Source: Mycobacterium sp. 852002-10029_SCH5224772 (GTDB taxonomy: Bacteria; Actinomycetota; Actinomycetes; Mycobacteriales; Mycobacteriaceae). From it: DNA of 64,000 nt. Below are positions 33,954-41,534 of this stretch, piece after piece. The DNA lies in contig NZ_LZHT01000128.1 of NCBI RefSeq assembly GCF_001667315.1, forward strand, positions 1 to 64,000. Reading direction: 5' to 3'. The notes beneath the pieces are model-generated. The model did not search any database. It was not told the origin of the DNA and was given only the letters and a program-made list of their open reading frames with translations. The stretch's first letter is position 1; each line of letters opens with the position of its first letter. Made by a program: the position numbers and the translations under genes.

Positions 33954-35594
33954 TTAGTGGATCCGGACGATGATTTCCGAGTGGCCCAAACGGATGACGT
34001 CGCCGTCGGCCAGCTGCCACTCCTGGACCGGGGCGTTGTTCACCGTGGTGCCGTTGGTGGAGTTCAGGTCCGACAGCAGCGCGACCTGTCCGTCCCAGCG
34101 GATCTCCAGGTGACGCCGTGACACGCCCGTGTCGGGCAACCGGAACTGTGCGTCCTGCCCGCGGCCCACGATGTTGGAGCCGTCGCGCAACTGATAGGTG
34201 CGGCCGCTGCCGTCGTCGAGCTGAAGGGTGACCGCGGTGCCGGCGGCGCCGTAGCCGCCCTGGCCGTAGCCGCCGTAGGCGCCCGCCTGTTGGCCGTAGT
34301 CGGCGGGCTGGCCGTAGTCGGCCGGCTGGCCGTAGTCCGCCTGCTGGCCGTAATCGGGCTGCTGGCCGTAGTCGTACTCGGGGCTGCCCGCCTCGGGGTA
34401 GCCGCCGGCCTGCCCGCCGTACGTCCCGCCCTGCGCGTGCTCGGCGTATTGGGTGTATTCGGGGGACCCGTAGTCCTGACGGCTGTATCCGCCGCCCTGC
34501 TGGTAGCCCTGGTCGTACGCGCCGCCCTGCTCGGGGTAGCCGGGGCGTTGCTCTGGTGGGGCGTAGCCGCCCTCGTCCTGGCGGGCCGGCCCCCGACCGT
34601 AGTCGCCGTATCCGCCGCCGTAGCCCGGCGCGCCACCGCCCGGCTGGCCGGCAGGGCCGTAGCCACCGCCCTGGCGGTATCCCTGGTCGTAGCCTTGGCC
34701 GCCCCCGTACCCGGTAGGCGCGGGAGGGCGCTGCTCGTACGACTGTGGGTAGCCGCCCTGCCCCTGGTCGGGGTAGCCGCGCTGGTCCGGGTATCCCTGT
34801 TGGGGCGGGTAGCCGCCCTGGCCTTGGTCGGGGTAGCCGCGCTGGTCCGGGTATCCCTGTTGGGGCGGGTAGCCGCCTTGTCCTTGATCGGGGTAACCGC
34901 CTTGCTCCTGGTAGCCACCCTGCTCGGGCGGGCGCGGCGGCGGGTATCCCTGCTGAGGTGGGTAGCCGCCCTGTTCAGGCGGATATCCCCCACGCTGGTC
35001 GGGTGCACCCTGCGGGTCCGGGCCACCGCGCCCGTCGTCGTCCTGGGGACGCCGGTAGCGGTCGTCGTAGTACTCGTCGCCGGGGCGCCCCGGCCCCTGA
35101 TCCCCGCGGTAGCTCGAATTGTCAGTCATTGGTGCTACTCCTCGTTCATCGCCGAACGCGTTATTTGATTGTGGCCGGACGGCGTCTTCGGCCGTCGGGC
35201 GGGGCTGGACATCCGGGTTGACAGCACCACGGGCGCGGTACTGACCGGTACGCAGGTTCGACGACTGCTCGAACCGGACGACCACCTCACCATACGTTTG
35301 CCACCCCTGTTCGTGGATGTAGTCAGCCAAGTACCTCGCGAAAGAGCTCGACGTGAGATCCGGATCTGCGCTCACCGTCTCGAAGTCGTGCATACCGAGG
35401 GTAATGATGTATTCGTTGGGGGCCAAAAGCCGATTTCCGTGAAGCTTCTGGATGCCGTCACGCGCTTCACGGCATAGCAGGGCTTCTACCTCTTGCGGGA
35501 CGATCGATCCGCCGAATACGCGGGCGAAGGCATTGTCCACCGTCGCCTCGAGCTTGCGCTCGATTCGCGCGGCCAGCCCTCGTTGGCTACTCAT
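33954..35594 (-). CDS. fhaA: FHA-domain protein FhaA
   Basis: 546 residues. The N-terminal DUF3662 domain spans about 1-120 (LAARIERKLEATVDNAFARV). A very long Gly/Tyr/Pro/Gln-rich low-complexity region spans about 150-455 with repeated GYPPQQGYPDQRGYPDQGQG units. The C-terminal FHA domain spans about 460-546 (NIVGRGQDAQFRLPDT, VSRRHLEI, NSTNGTTV). It binds phosphorylated MviN/MurJ pseudokinase domain and phospho-CwlM and tunes peptidoglycan precursor flow. Longer than M. tuberculosis FhaA (527) through repeat differences. Promoter-proximal gene of the cluster. Confidence 0.95.
   Translation of the reverse strand: MSSQRGLAARIERKLEATVDNAFARVFGGSIVPQEVEALLCREARDGIQKLHGNRLLAPNEYIITLGMHDFETVSADPDLTSSSFARYLADYIHEQGWQTYGEVVVRFEQSSNLRTGQYRARGAVNPDVQPRPTAEDAVRPQSNNAFGDERGVAPMTDNSSYRGDQGPGRPGDEYYDDRYRRPQDDDGRGGPDPQGAPDQRGGYPPEQGGYPPQQGYPPPRPPEQGGYQEQGGYPDQGQGGYPPQQGYPDQRGYPDQGQGGYPPQQGYPDQRGYPDQGQGGYPQSYEQRPPAPTGYGGGQGYDQGYRQGGGYGPAGQPGGGAPGYGGGYGDYGRGPARQDEGGYAPPEQRPGYPEQGGAYDQGYQQGGGYSRQDYGSPEYTQYAEHAQGGTYGGQAGGYPEAGSPEYDYGQQPDYGQQADYGQPADYGQPADYGQQAGAYGGYGQGGYGAAGTAVTLQLDDGSGRTYQLRDGSNIVGRGQDAQFRLPDTGVSRRHLEIRWDGQVALLSDLNSTNGTTVNNAPVQEWQLADGDVIRLGHSEIIVRIH
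34748..34900. repeat. 60-bp tandem repeat within fhaA
   Basis: A 60-bp unit is present about two and a half times. Positions 34748-34807 and 34808-34867 differ at only a few bases, and a degenerating third copy follows. It encodes the 20-residue unit GYPPQQGYPDQRGYPDQGQG in the disordered linker. The unit is in phase with codons, so copy-number change keeps the frame. Confidence 0.85.
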
Positions 35595-35847
35595 GTCCTA
35601 CCGTTCGCCCGCAGTTGCCTGAAGGTATTGCCGGTGCGCGGCAAACGAATCACACGCGTGCTGGTTCACTTCCGCATGGTATCGGCACTTCGCGGCGCGG
35701 CGGCACTGTCGAAATTGTGAGAACCGCGTACCTGCAGCTCAGACGCATGCCCGCAGGTGAATGCCCGGCGCCGTAGGGCCTTCCGGCCCGCTGCGGCGGT
35801 TCGGGAATCGGGCCATTACAGTGGTATGGTCCACCGGTTGTTTTTCC
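35595..35847. promoter_or_regulatory. fhaA / tRNA-Leu divergent intergenic region
   Basis: 253 bp. It contains the fhaA promoter (leftward) and the tRNA-Leu promoter, with TATGGT at 35825-35830 as a possible -10, about 18 bp before the tRNA. A 13-mer AATCACACGCGTG at 35648-35660 is identical to the left two-thirds of the 18-bp palindrome at 23795-23812. Nothing else recognised. Confidence 0.45.
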
Positions 35848-35930
35848 GGGCGAGTGGCGGAATGGCAGACGCGCTGGCTTCAGGTGCCAGTGTCCTTCGG
35901 GACGTGGGGGTTCAAGTCCCCCTTCGCCCA
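35848..35930 (+). tRNA. leuT: tRNA-Leu (CAG)
   Basis: 83 nt with the long variable arm of class II tRNAs (TGTCCTTCGGGACG region). Acceptor GGGCGAG pairs with TTCGCCC (one G-T). Anticodon loop TTCAGGT gives CAG, reading CUG, the dominant Leu codon at this GC content. 3' CCA not encoded. Its position next to fhaA matches leuT of M. tuberculosis. Confidence 0.95.
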
Positions 35931-35947
35931 CATTGAGCGGTGTTACG

Positions 35948-35981
35948 AAAAGTCACGACCTCGCAAGAGGTCGTGACTTTT
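35948..35981. terminator. Bidirectional intrinsic terminator after tRNA-Leu
   Basis: A perfect 15-bp inverted repeat: AAAAGTCACGACCTC, loop GCAA, then GAGGTCGTGACTTTT. The stem ends in four T on either strand and has a GNRA-type loop. It sits between the tRNA and the convergent SnoaL-like gene, so it can stop transcription from both sides. Such clean hairpins are uncommon in mycobacteria. Confidence 0.88.
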
Positions 35982-36001
35982 GCGTTGGGGAACCAACGGC
36001 C

Positions 36002-36370
36002 CTATGAGTCGGCGGTGCGGTAAGTCCCGTGGCCCTCGACGATCACGTCGCCGTCGAAGATCAAGACCTCGTTGACGAGGTCGTCGTTCTGGTTGCGGTA
36101 GGTGATGACGATCGTGTTGACGCCTTGGTAGACGCCTTCGACGGTGAGCCGGAGGTCCGGAATGCGTTCAAGGGCGGCAACCCAGTACCGCCGCAGCGCC
36201 GCTTTGCCGCGCACCACGCCCTGTGTTTCCGGCAGGAGCTTGGCGGCCACGGGGGACGTGAACACGACGTCGTCATGGAAGTCGTCGAGGACGGTGTCGA
36301 CGTCGTGGGCGTTCCAGTGTTGTGCCCATCGTTTGGAGAAGGCGACCGCATCGACATTCATGGACGGCAA
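36002..36370 (-). CDS. SnoaL/NTF2-like protein
   Basis: 122 residues. A single alpha+beta cone domain of the SnoaL/NTF2 type: RWAQHWNAHDVDTVLDDFHD, VFTSPVAAKLLP, LRRYWVAALERIPDLRLTV and ITYRNQNDDLVNEVLIFDG. The family includes small cyclases, isomerases and binding proteins, so the substrate cannot be told. M. tuberculosis has such a gene (Rv0034) near its acpA-fadD34 genes, and here it lies 0.8 kb from another ACP/ligase pair; the parallel is only suggestive. Met4 is an alternative start. Confidence 0.75.
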   Translation of the reverse strand: MPSMNVDAVAFSKRWAQHWNAHDVDTVLDDFHDDVVFTSPVAAKLLPETQGVVRGKAALRRYWVAALERIPDLRLTVEGVYQGVNTIVITYRNQNDDLVNEVLIFDGDVIVEGHGTYRTADS

Positions 36371-36425
36371 TGTGCGCGGGTGAATTCGGCGGCCCAGCGG
36401 CTTCCGTGCGCTCCGCCTGCTCCGG

Positions 36426-36923
36426 TCACAGTTGGCGGCGAATGTCGAGAAGGTGGTGCCGCAGCTCGTGCGCGGTGTGTACCGCGACCCAACGCAGCGA
36501 CCGTTCGTGGGTCTCTGGATAGTGGTAGATCACCGTCCGATCCCAGTCATCGGCGGACAACCGAGCCAGCACGTTGCTGAATAGCGTTGCCGCGTCGGCA
36601 AGTTGGCGAGCCACCTCGGTCGGGTCCTGTGCGTTGTAGCCGTCGTGCTCGGCCCGCTCCTCCCGCCCCATGGACGCACAGTCGACGCCATTCGTCCGCC
36701 GGGCTGCCAGCACCCGTTCGCGTTGCACGAGCAGCACATCACGCAGATGGCACGCGTATTCCAGCGGCGACCATACGTCGGGCCGTGGGCGGGACCTCAC
36801 ATCAATTTCGTTGTTAGACAGAAGTACAACGACTTCCGCCGCCAACGCCTGGATGTCATCGCCGGCGGTTACGGCTCGGCGCAGGTCATAGCCGAAACCG
36901 CACCCTGCGCAAGGTTCTGTCAC
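36426..36923 (-). CDS. DinB-like (four-helix metalloenzyme fold) protein
   Basis: 165 residues from GTG. The DinB superfamily pattern is clear: a first histidine in SPLEYACHLRDVL and the C-terminal pair in AVHTAHELRHHLLDI, which can bind a divalent metal. The N-terminus carries an extra CAGCGFGYD motif with a CxxC, not part of the core fold. Related proteins act in thiol-dependent (bacillithiol/mycothiol) transferase reactions; the reaction here is unknown. It lies 55 bp upstream of the SnoaL-like gene in the same direction and may be co-transcribed. Confidence 0.75.
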   Translation of the reverse strand: MTEPCAGCGFGYDLRRAVTAGDDIQALAAEVVVLLSNNEIDVRSRPRPDVWSPLEYACHLRDVLLVQRERVLAARRTNGVDCASMGREERAEHDGYNAQDPTEVARQLADAATLFSNVLARLSADDWDRTVIYHYPETHERSLRWVAVHTAHELRHHLLDIRRQL

Positions 36924-37105
36924 GGCACCATCATTTCAGCGGAGGCAAGCATGAAGCTGGCCGGCCATTCGCCGCCGATCGCGCGGGATTCAAAGTTGTT
37001 GTGCCTGTGGGACAATCGTCGGCGCCGGCAGGCAGCACCCAGCCGACGGCAGCAGGGCCACCCAATGCATCGGCTTCGGCGGTGAGGCAACCCACACATT
37101 AATGA

Positions 37106-37124
37106 TGAGGGTAGCCTTACCTAA
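37106..37124 (-). promoter_or_regulatory. IdeR (iron regulator) box upstream of mbtL-mbtM
   Basis: On the minus strand the site reads TTAGGTAAGGCTACCCTCA, matching 16 of 19 positions of the iron-box consensus TTAGGTTAGGCTAACCTAA. It ends 24 bp before the mbtL ATG. A TAGGGT hexamer at 37135-37140 is a candidate -10, which would put the IdeR box over the -35 region. The expected effect is repression by Fe-loaded IdeR and induction under iron limitation. Confidence 0.78.
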
Positions 37125-37148
37125 ATTAAGCCGGTAGGGTCGCGGTTC

Positions 37149-37415
37149 ATGACCTCCCCCTCCAATCCCCCTGTGCCCGGCACCGTCGACGATAAGTTGG
37201 TCAGCATCCTTCGCGATGACCTGGACCTCAAGTTCGAATCCGTCACCGCCACAACACGTCTGATAGAGGACCTGGGAATGGACTCCGTCGCCTTTGCGGC
37301 CGGTCTGGTTGCCATCGAAGAACGGTTCGGCACGCAATTGAGCGAGGAAGACCTGTTGACCTGCACGACCGTGGGTGACCTGCAAGCCGCGATCGGGGCC
37401 GGGGTCGGCGCATGA
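37149..37415 (+). CDS. mbtL: Acyl carrier protein MbtL (mycobactin lipid tail)
   Basis: 88 residues, acidic four-helix ACP with phosphopantetheine serine S46 in LGMDSVAFAAG. Segments SILRDDLDL, DSVAFA, VAIEERFG, LSEE and LLTC-TVG resemble M. tuberculosis MbtL (Rv1344) closely as I remember it. It carries the fatty acid activated by MbtM, later moved to the mycobactin lysine by MbtK. It overlaps mbtM by 4 bp (ATGA), and an IdeR box sits just upstream. AcpA (Rv0033) is the alternative, as that gene also belongs to this chromosomal neighbourhood in M. tuberculosis. Confidence 0.85.
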   Translation: MTSPSNPPVPGTVDDKLVSILRDDLDLKFESVTATTRLIEDLGMDSVAFAAGLVAIEERFGTQLSEEDLLTCTTVGDLQAAIGAGVGA

Positions 37416-38974
37416 ACGTTCTCGCGTCCGCCGTACGCGACGCGATGACGCGATCGCCGCATGACTTGGTCATCCTGGACAAAGAAACCGACCGCTGGAC
37501 AACCCGCCCCTGGCCCGAAGTGCACGGGATGGCCGAAAGCATCGCGACGCATCTGCTCCAGCAGGATCACCTTGGCGCCGTAGGTCTCGTTGGCGAACCC
37601 ACCGTCGAGCTGGTCGCCGCCATTCAGGGAGCGTGGCTGGCGGGTGCCGCCGTATCGATTCTCCCCCGCCCTAGACGCGGCGCCGACCCGGCTGAGTGGG
37701 CGCGCAGCACACTGAGCCGGTTCCGTGGAATTGGAGTCAGCACGGTATTCAGTCACGGAGCCACCCTGCGCACGTTGGGCGATGTGGAGTCGACCCTGTC
37801 GGTCTGCGGGCTTGCCGAGGCCGCCCGCACCCCGGCATCGAATAGGCCTCAGGCTCAATCAGATTCGAAGGCCGCGATTCTGCAGGGTACCGCCGGCTCG
37901 ACCGGTGATCCCCGGACGGCGGTCTTGGCGCCGGGCGCGGTGCTGAACAACATGCGTGGCCTCATCGAGCGGCTACAGCTCGACGGCGCCTCCGACCGGG
38001 CGTGTTCGTGGCTGCCGATCTACCACGACATGGGTTTGGCTCTTCTGCTGACCGCTGTTCTGAGTGGGACACCGCTATGGCAGGCGCCGACGGGTGCGTT
38101 CTCTGCGGCACCGCTTCGCTGGGCGGATTGGCTTTCCGCCAGCGCGGCAACATTCACCGCCGGGCCCAATTTCGGCTACTCCATGCTCGGTCGCTACTCG
38201 GGCCGGGTGTCCGACGTTGACTTGGGGGCGCTGCGAATTGTTATCAATGGCGGCGAACCCGTTGACTGCGAGGGGTTTCAGCGATTCGCCGCGGCGATGG
38301 CTCCGTTTGGATTGCAGGCGTCGGCGGCAACCCCTGCGTACGGGATGGCCGAGTCAACCTGCGCCGTGACGATGCCTGCCTGCGGGGAGGGGTTGCGCAT
38401 CGATGAGCGGACCGAATCTGGTACACGCCAACGGTATGCACTGTTGGGTCGCCCGATCTCCGGTATGGAGTTGCGCATAAGCCCGGCCGATCACGCCTCC
38501 GATGATCGCGTGGGGGAAGTCGAGATCCGCGGATCGTCGATGATGACGAAGTACTTCGGCGATGCGACCATCGAGCCTGATCGCGGTGCGCAGTGGTTCC
38601 GCACCGGGGACATCGGTTACCTGGTCGACGGCGCCCTCGTCATCTGTGGTCGCTCCAAAGAGGTCATCACGATTGCCGGCCGCAACATCTTTCCCACCGA
38701 AATCGAGCAAGTGGCCGGGCAAGTGGAGGGTGTGCGGCACGGTGGCGTGGTTGCGGTCGGCTCGAAATCTGGTGCCGCCCAGTCGCGGTTACTCATCGCC
38801 GCCGAATTCGTGGGGTCGGATCACGATGTGGTCCGCAGCGCGGTCATCAAGCGGGTCATCTCGGTGTGCGGGGTGACGCCGACCGATGTCGTCTTGATGC
38901 CGCCCGGATCATTACCGCGCACGTCCTCGGGCAAGCTCAGACGACTGGAGGTCCGCAGCCAACTACAAGCCTGA
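37412..38974 (+). CDS. mbtM: Long-chain fatty acid-AMP ligase MbtM (FadD33 type)
   Basis: 520 residues. Adenylation motifs: TAGSTG at 160-165, YGMAEST near 310, TGDIGYL, and the C-terminal lysine in RTSSGKLRR. Strong resemblance to M. tuberculosis MbtM/FadD33 (521 aa), for example PWPEVHG, GLVGEPTVELVAAIQGAWLA and GRNIFPTE. The enzyme makes an acyl-adenylate and loads it on MbtL for N-acylation of the siderophore mycobactin. Coupled to mbtL by a 4-bp overlap. The partner genes mbtN and mbtK, clustered with mbtL-mbtM in M. tuberculosis, are not in this window. FadD34 (Rv0035) is the alternative identity. Confidence 0.85.
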   Translation: MNVLASAVRDAMTRSPHDLVILDKETDRWTTRPWPEVHGMAESIATHLLQQDHLGAVGLVGEPTVELVAAIQGAWLAGAAVSILPRPRRGADPAEWARSTLSRFRGIGVSTVFSHGATLRTLGDVESTLSVCGLAEAARTPASNRPQAQSDSKAAILQGTAGSTGDPRTAVLAPGAVLNNMRGLIERLQLDGASDRACSWLPIYHDMGLALLLTAVLSGTPLWQAPTGAFSAAPLRWADWLSASAATFTAGPNFGYSMLGRYSGRVSDVDLGALRIVINGGEPVDCEGFQRFAAAMAPFGLQASAATPAYGMAESTCAVTMPACGEGLRIDERTESGTRQRYALLGRPISGMELRISPADHASDDRVGEVEIRGSSMMTKYFGDATIEPDRGAQWFRTGDIGYLVDGALVICGRSKEVITIAGRNIFPTEIEQVAGQVEGVRHGGVVAVGSKSGAAQSRLLIAAEFVGSDHDVVRSAVIKRVISVCGVTPTDVVLMPPGSLPRTSSGKLRRLEVRSQLQA

Positions 38975-39064
38975 CGCCTGAGCGCGATCAGAGGGCCGTT
39001 CGATTCGGCCGGCCAGCGCCTGGGTGTGCCGATCATGTTTCGCTGATACGCAATCTGTCATGAA

Positions 39065-39092
39065 TTGACGGGCGCGTTGGCGCCAGTACCCT
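39065..39092 (+). promoter_or_regulatory. Promoter of the toxin-like gene
   Basis: TTGACG (39065-39070), a 16-bp spacer and TACCCT (39087-39092) form a near-consensus sigma-A type promoter. Transcription would begin near 39099, leaving an 80-nt leader before the GTG start at 39179. Confidence 0.6.
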
Positions 39093-39119
39093 TATGAGCT
39101 AGCTCAGGGAGGGTTGGAA

Positions 39120-39197
39120 ATGCGCGCAATACCGTCGCGGAGACTGACGTTAAGCGCCGCGCGGCCACGAGCGGTGCTGTGGCACTTCCGTATATAG
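39120..39197 (+). CDS. Possible 25-codon leader ORF overlapping the toxin start
   Basis: ATG at 39120 has a strong GGGAGG 7 bases upstream and opens MRAIPSRRLTLSAARPRAVL, ending at TAG 39195-39197. It overlaps the GTG start of the toxin-like gene in another frame. The toxin GTG itself has no visible SD, so initiation could depend on translation of this leader (coupling). Alternatively it is chance, since no homologue can be checked here. Confidence 0.4.
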   Translation: MRAIPSRRLTLSAARPRAVLWHFRI

Positions 39198-41035
39198 ATG
39201 AGCAGGCGCTGATCGCCGAGGCCGGTGGCGACCCCTGGGCGATCAATGCCAGCCTGCAAGCGGGCAGCCCATTGCAGATCTCCAATCTTGCTGGCGCCTT
39301 TCATCGCGCGGGACGATGCACCGCGGAGGCCGACAACGCGTTCCAGCAAGCCCGCACCCGCTTCGAGGCCGCCTGGAACCAGCACGATGGGGGCCATCCC
39401 ATCAACGACTCCGACGAAGTTCAGCGGGTCACGAAATCCCTAGGGGCGCAGTCCTTGCAGCTGCCCAAGATCGCCGCGGACCTGGAGAGCATCGCGGCGG
39501 CGCTGGCCGATGCGCAGAAGGCCGGGGCTGCGCGCATCGCCACCTTGGATGCCCAGTTGAAGAATATTTCGGACTTGGTCAGCCAGACCGTCGCCATCTT
39601 GAACAACGACAAGAGCCTCAGTGCGGGGGAACGCGATGCGCTGCACGCCCTCATCAACACTTGCGAGGATGACGCCCTGCGCGACACCAAATCCGCGCTC
39701 GCCGCGCTGCAATCAATTCGCAACGGCTACTCCGATAGCCTTCAGAAGTCGCTGAATAACCTGCACGCCGAGGGGTACGACGGCGCGCCGCTCCATGGCG
39801 CCGACGCTGACGGCGTCGCCCCACCATCTCCCGCCCAACAGGCCGCGTTGGCTGACATTCGCCAAGCCACCAACCAGGCCGTCGTGGACCAGATGGCCAA
39901 GGTGCGTGCCGCGCAGGAGGCGCTCAGTAAAGCCGCGGCCGACCTCTATACCCATGGCCCGGGTTCGCCGGAGGGCGAGGCGGCCAGTGCCAAACTGCCC
40001 AAGCTCAAGGCCGACCTCGCCCGTGCTCTCGACGACCTGGGCAAGATTCCCGACTACAACAGCATTGACCCCGCGTCGATAAATGTTGGCCCCGACGGGC
40101 ATTTCACGTTCACCTACAACGTCAACGGGCAGCCCGTACAGGCCTTCGGCGAGCTCAAGAACGGCACCGGTGAGTTCTTCGACCAAGCCACCGGCACGTA
40201 CTACACCTTCAACGGCGGCAAGTTGACCGGCATGCGCACACCGGATCCCGGGCAGGTGGAAGCGACTTCCGAACCCCTCTTTACCGCCGTCACCCTGGCG
40301 GTCGGGGCTCCAGCGCTCAAGGCTGGCGGCGAGGCGGCCATTCAGGGCGTGAAGATGCTTTTCAGCCGCGAGATGTTGGAGGGTCTCACGGCCGACAACG
40401 TCTTCCCACGCGCACTCGCCGGAGCCGAGGAACACTTCCAAGTCGCAGAACGAAACCTGGCTTCCCACCCCCCGCTAACCGGGGACCCGGTCCCGGGCAC
40501 TCACCCCCTCGAGCCACCCCCGGTCGAACACGCACCGCCCGCCGCGCACGGCGACATACCCGTCGAGCATGCGCCCGCGGGACCGCACGTGCCGGCGTTG
40601 CCCGACAGCGCACCGCCCGTCGTGGTTGATCCAGCTCATCCGGAATTCCACCTGGACAACCCGCTCCACTACATGACACCCGAACTGCGAGCGATGTCCG
40701 AAGCACATCTGACCGGAAGTGGTGAAACCGTCCTGGGACCGTTCAGGCCCCCGGGCGGCGGGCCTTCCTACCTCCAAGTCGCAGACGACCGCGGCGCCAG
40801 CTACTTCAGCCTTGGCGACGCGTGGAATTCGTTCACGCCCACAGAGCAACTGGCCGCCAATCAGCACGTACTCGACATCGCAATCGCAAATCGAGATAAG
40901 ATTACGTTGTCGGTGCCTTTTCACAGGGTTGCCCCAGATACATACACGGCAGCGGAGCTCCGATACCTCGAAGCACATGGCTATCGGCGCATAGGCGAAA
41001 ATATGTTGATGCCGCCAATCGAAGGAGCAAGATAA
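39179..41035 (+). CDS. Modular secreted-toxin-like protein (polymorphic toxin architecture)
   Basis: 618 residues from GTG (ALPYIDEQALIAEAGGD follows). Residues 1-200 are helical with a conserved mycobacterial leader (SPLQISNLAGAFHRAG) resembling the N-termini of type VII secretion-linked effectors. A second helical segment covers 215-285 and a beta-rich part 290-370 (FTFTYNVNGQPVQAFGEL). A Pro/His-rich hinge (about 430-490) leads to a compact C-terminal domain at 494-618 (SGETVLGPF, GASYFSLGDAW, LAANQHVLDIAIANRD, ELRYLEAHGYRRIGE). I do not recognise the enzyme activity. No Sec signal peptide. Two small AT-richer genes follow at 3 bp and 73 bp, as toxin-immunity loci do. Confidence 0.75.
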   Translation: MALPYIDEQALIAEAGGDPWAINASLQAGSPLQISNLAGAFHRAGRCTAEADNAFQQARTRFEAAWNQHDGGHPINDSDEVQRVTKSLGAQSLQLPKIAADLESIAAALADAQKAGAARIATLDAQLKNISDLVSQTVAILNNDKSLSAGERDALHALINTCEDDALRDTKSALAALQSIRNGYSDSLQKSLNNLHAEGYDGAPLHGADADGVAPPSPAQQAALADIRQATNQAVVDQMAKVRAAQEALSKAAADLYTHGPGSPEGEAASAKLPKLKADLARALDDLGKIPDYNSIDPASINVGPDGHFTFTYNVNGQPVQAFGELKNGTGEFFDQATGTYYTFNGGKLTGMRTPDPGQVEATSEPLFTAVTLAVGAPALKAGGEAAIQGVKMLFSREMLEGLTADNVFPRALAGAEEHFQVAERNLASHPPLTGDPVPGTHPLEPPPVEHAPPAAHGDIPVEHAPAGPHVPALPDSAPPVVVDPAHPEFHLDNPLHYMTPELRAMSEAHLTGSGETVLGPFRPPGGGPSYLQVADDRGASYFSLGDAWNSFTPTEQLAANQHVLDIAIANRDKITLSVPFHRVAPDTYTAAELRYLEAHGYRRIGENMLMPPIEGAR

Positions 41036-41038
41036 ATA

Positions 41039-41461
41039 ATGAAAAGCTTGCTGGAATTTTTTCTTCACTATTTGGACTTCTTGTATTTGGACCCTCGATA
41101 TCACGTCACCGACTCGACGACGTCCGGCGACCCAACGACCAATGCATCGTTGACTCTCACCGGTCCGCTGATCAGCTTGGAGTTGACTAATGACAGGGGA
41201 CAGTTTGGATTCGCTATTGCACCAACTGCATTAGCGGAGTCACCAGATAACTGGTTTCGGGCCACGCTGATCCGACAGTACCTTGATGACTACGACGAGA
41301 CGAACGTTGTATCTCCGGACGAGACGGTGGCGTGGATTCGGAGCAACCGCGACCGTATCGAGCAACTCTTTGTTGAAGGAGAAGCCGAGCACTCGTGCGA
41401 GGAACTCATCAATCTCGCAAAGGCACTCGCAATAAAGTACTTTGGTCCGCCGCAAGGATAG
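41039..41461 (+). CDS. Presumptive immunity protein 1
   Basis: 140 residues, beginning 3 bp after the toxin stop. The protein starts MKSLLEFFLHYLDFLYLDPR, with alternating strands then a helical acidic C-terminus (FVEGEAEHSCEELINLAKAL). It is acidic overall and cytosolic, with no membrane segment. Base composition is clearly AT-richer than flanking core genes (runs such as gaattttttcttc), a sign of transfer. No family recognised; the immunity role is inferred from position, size and composition. Confidence 0.6.
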   Translation: MKSLLEFFLHYLDFLYLDPRYHVTDSTTSGDPTTNASLTLTGPLISLELTNDRGQFGFAIAPTALAESPDNWFRATLIRQYLDDYDETNVVSPDETVAWIRSNRDRIEQLFVEGEAEHSCEELINLAKALAIKYFGPPQG

Positions 41462-41534
41462 GCAAGCGCTCCGTGTAGGGCCCCCGCCCGGGCCAAGCTG
41501 ATAGCCAACCATCGACTAACGGATTGCACGCGTA

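Noticed and set aside
34748..34900. Regular repeats that could suggest a CRISPR array
   Set aside because: Adjacent 60-bp coding tandem repeats without unique spacers; no cas genes in the window.
34290..35168. Hydrophobic 292-codon frame antisense to fhaA (Val/Ala/Leu-rich, looks like a membrane protein)
   Set aside because: Arises from reverse reading of Gly/Tyr/Pro/Gln codons in the fhaA repeat region.
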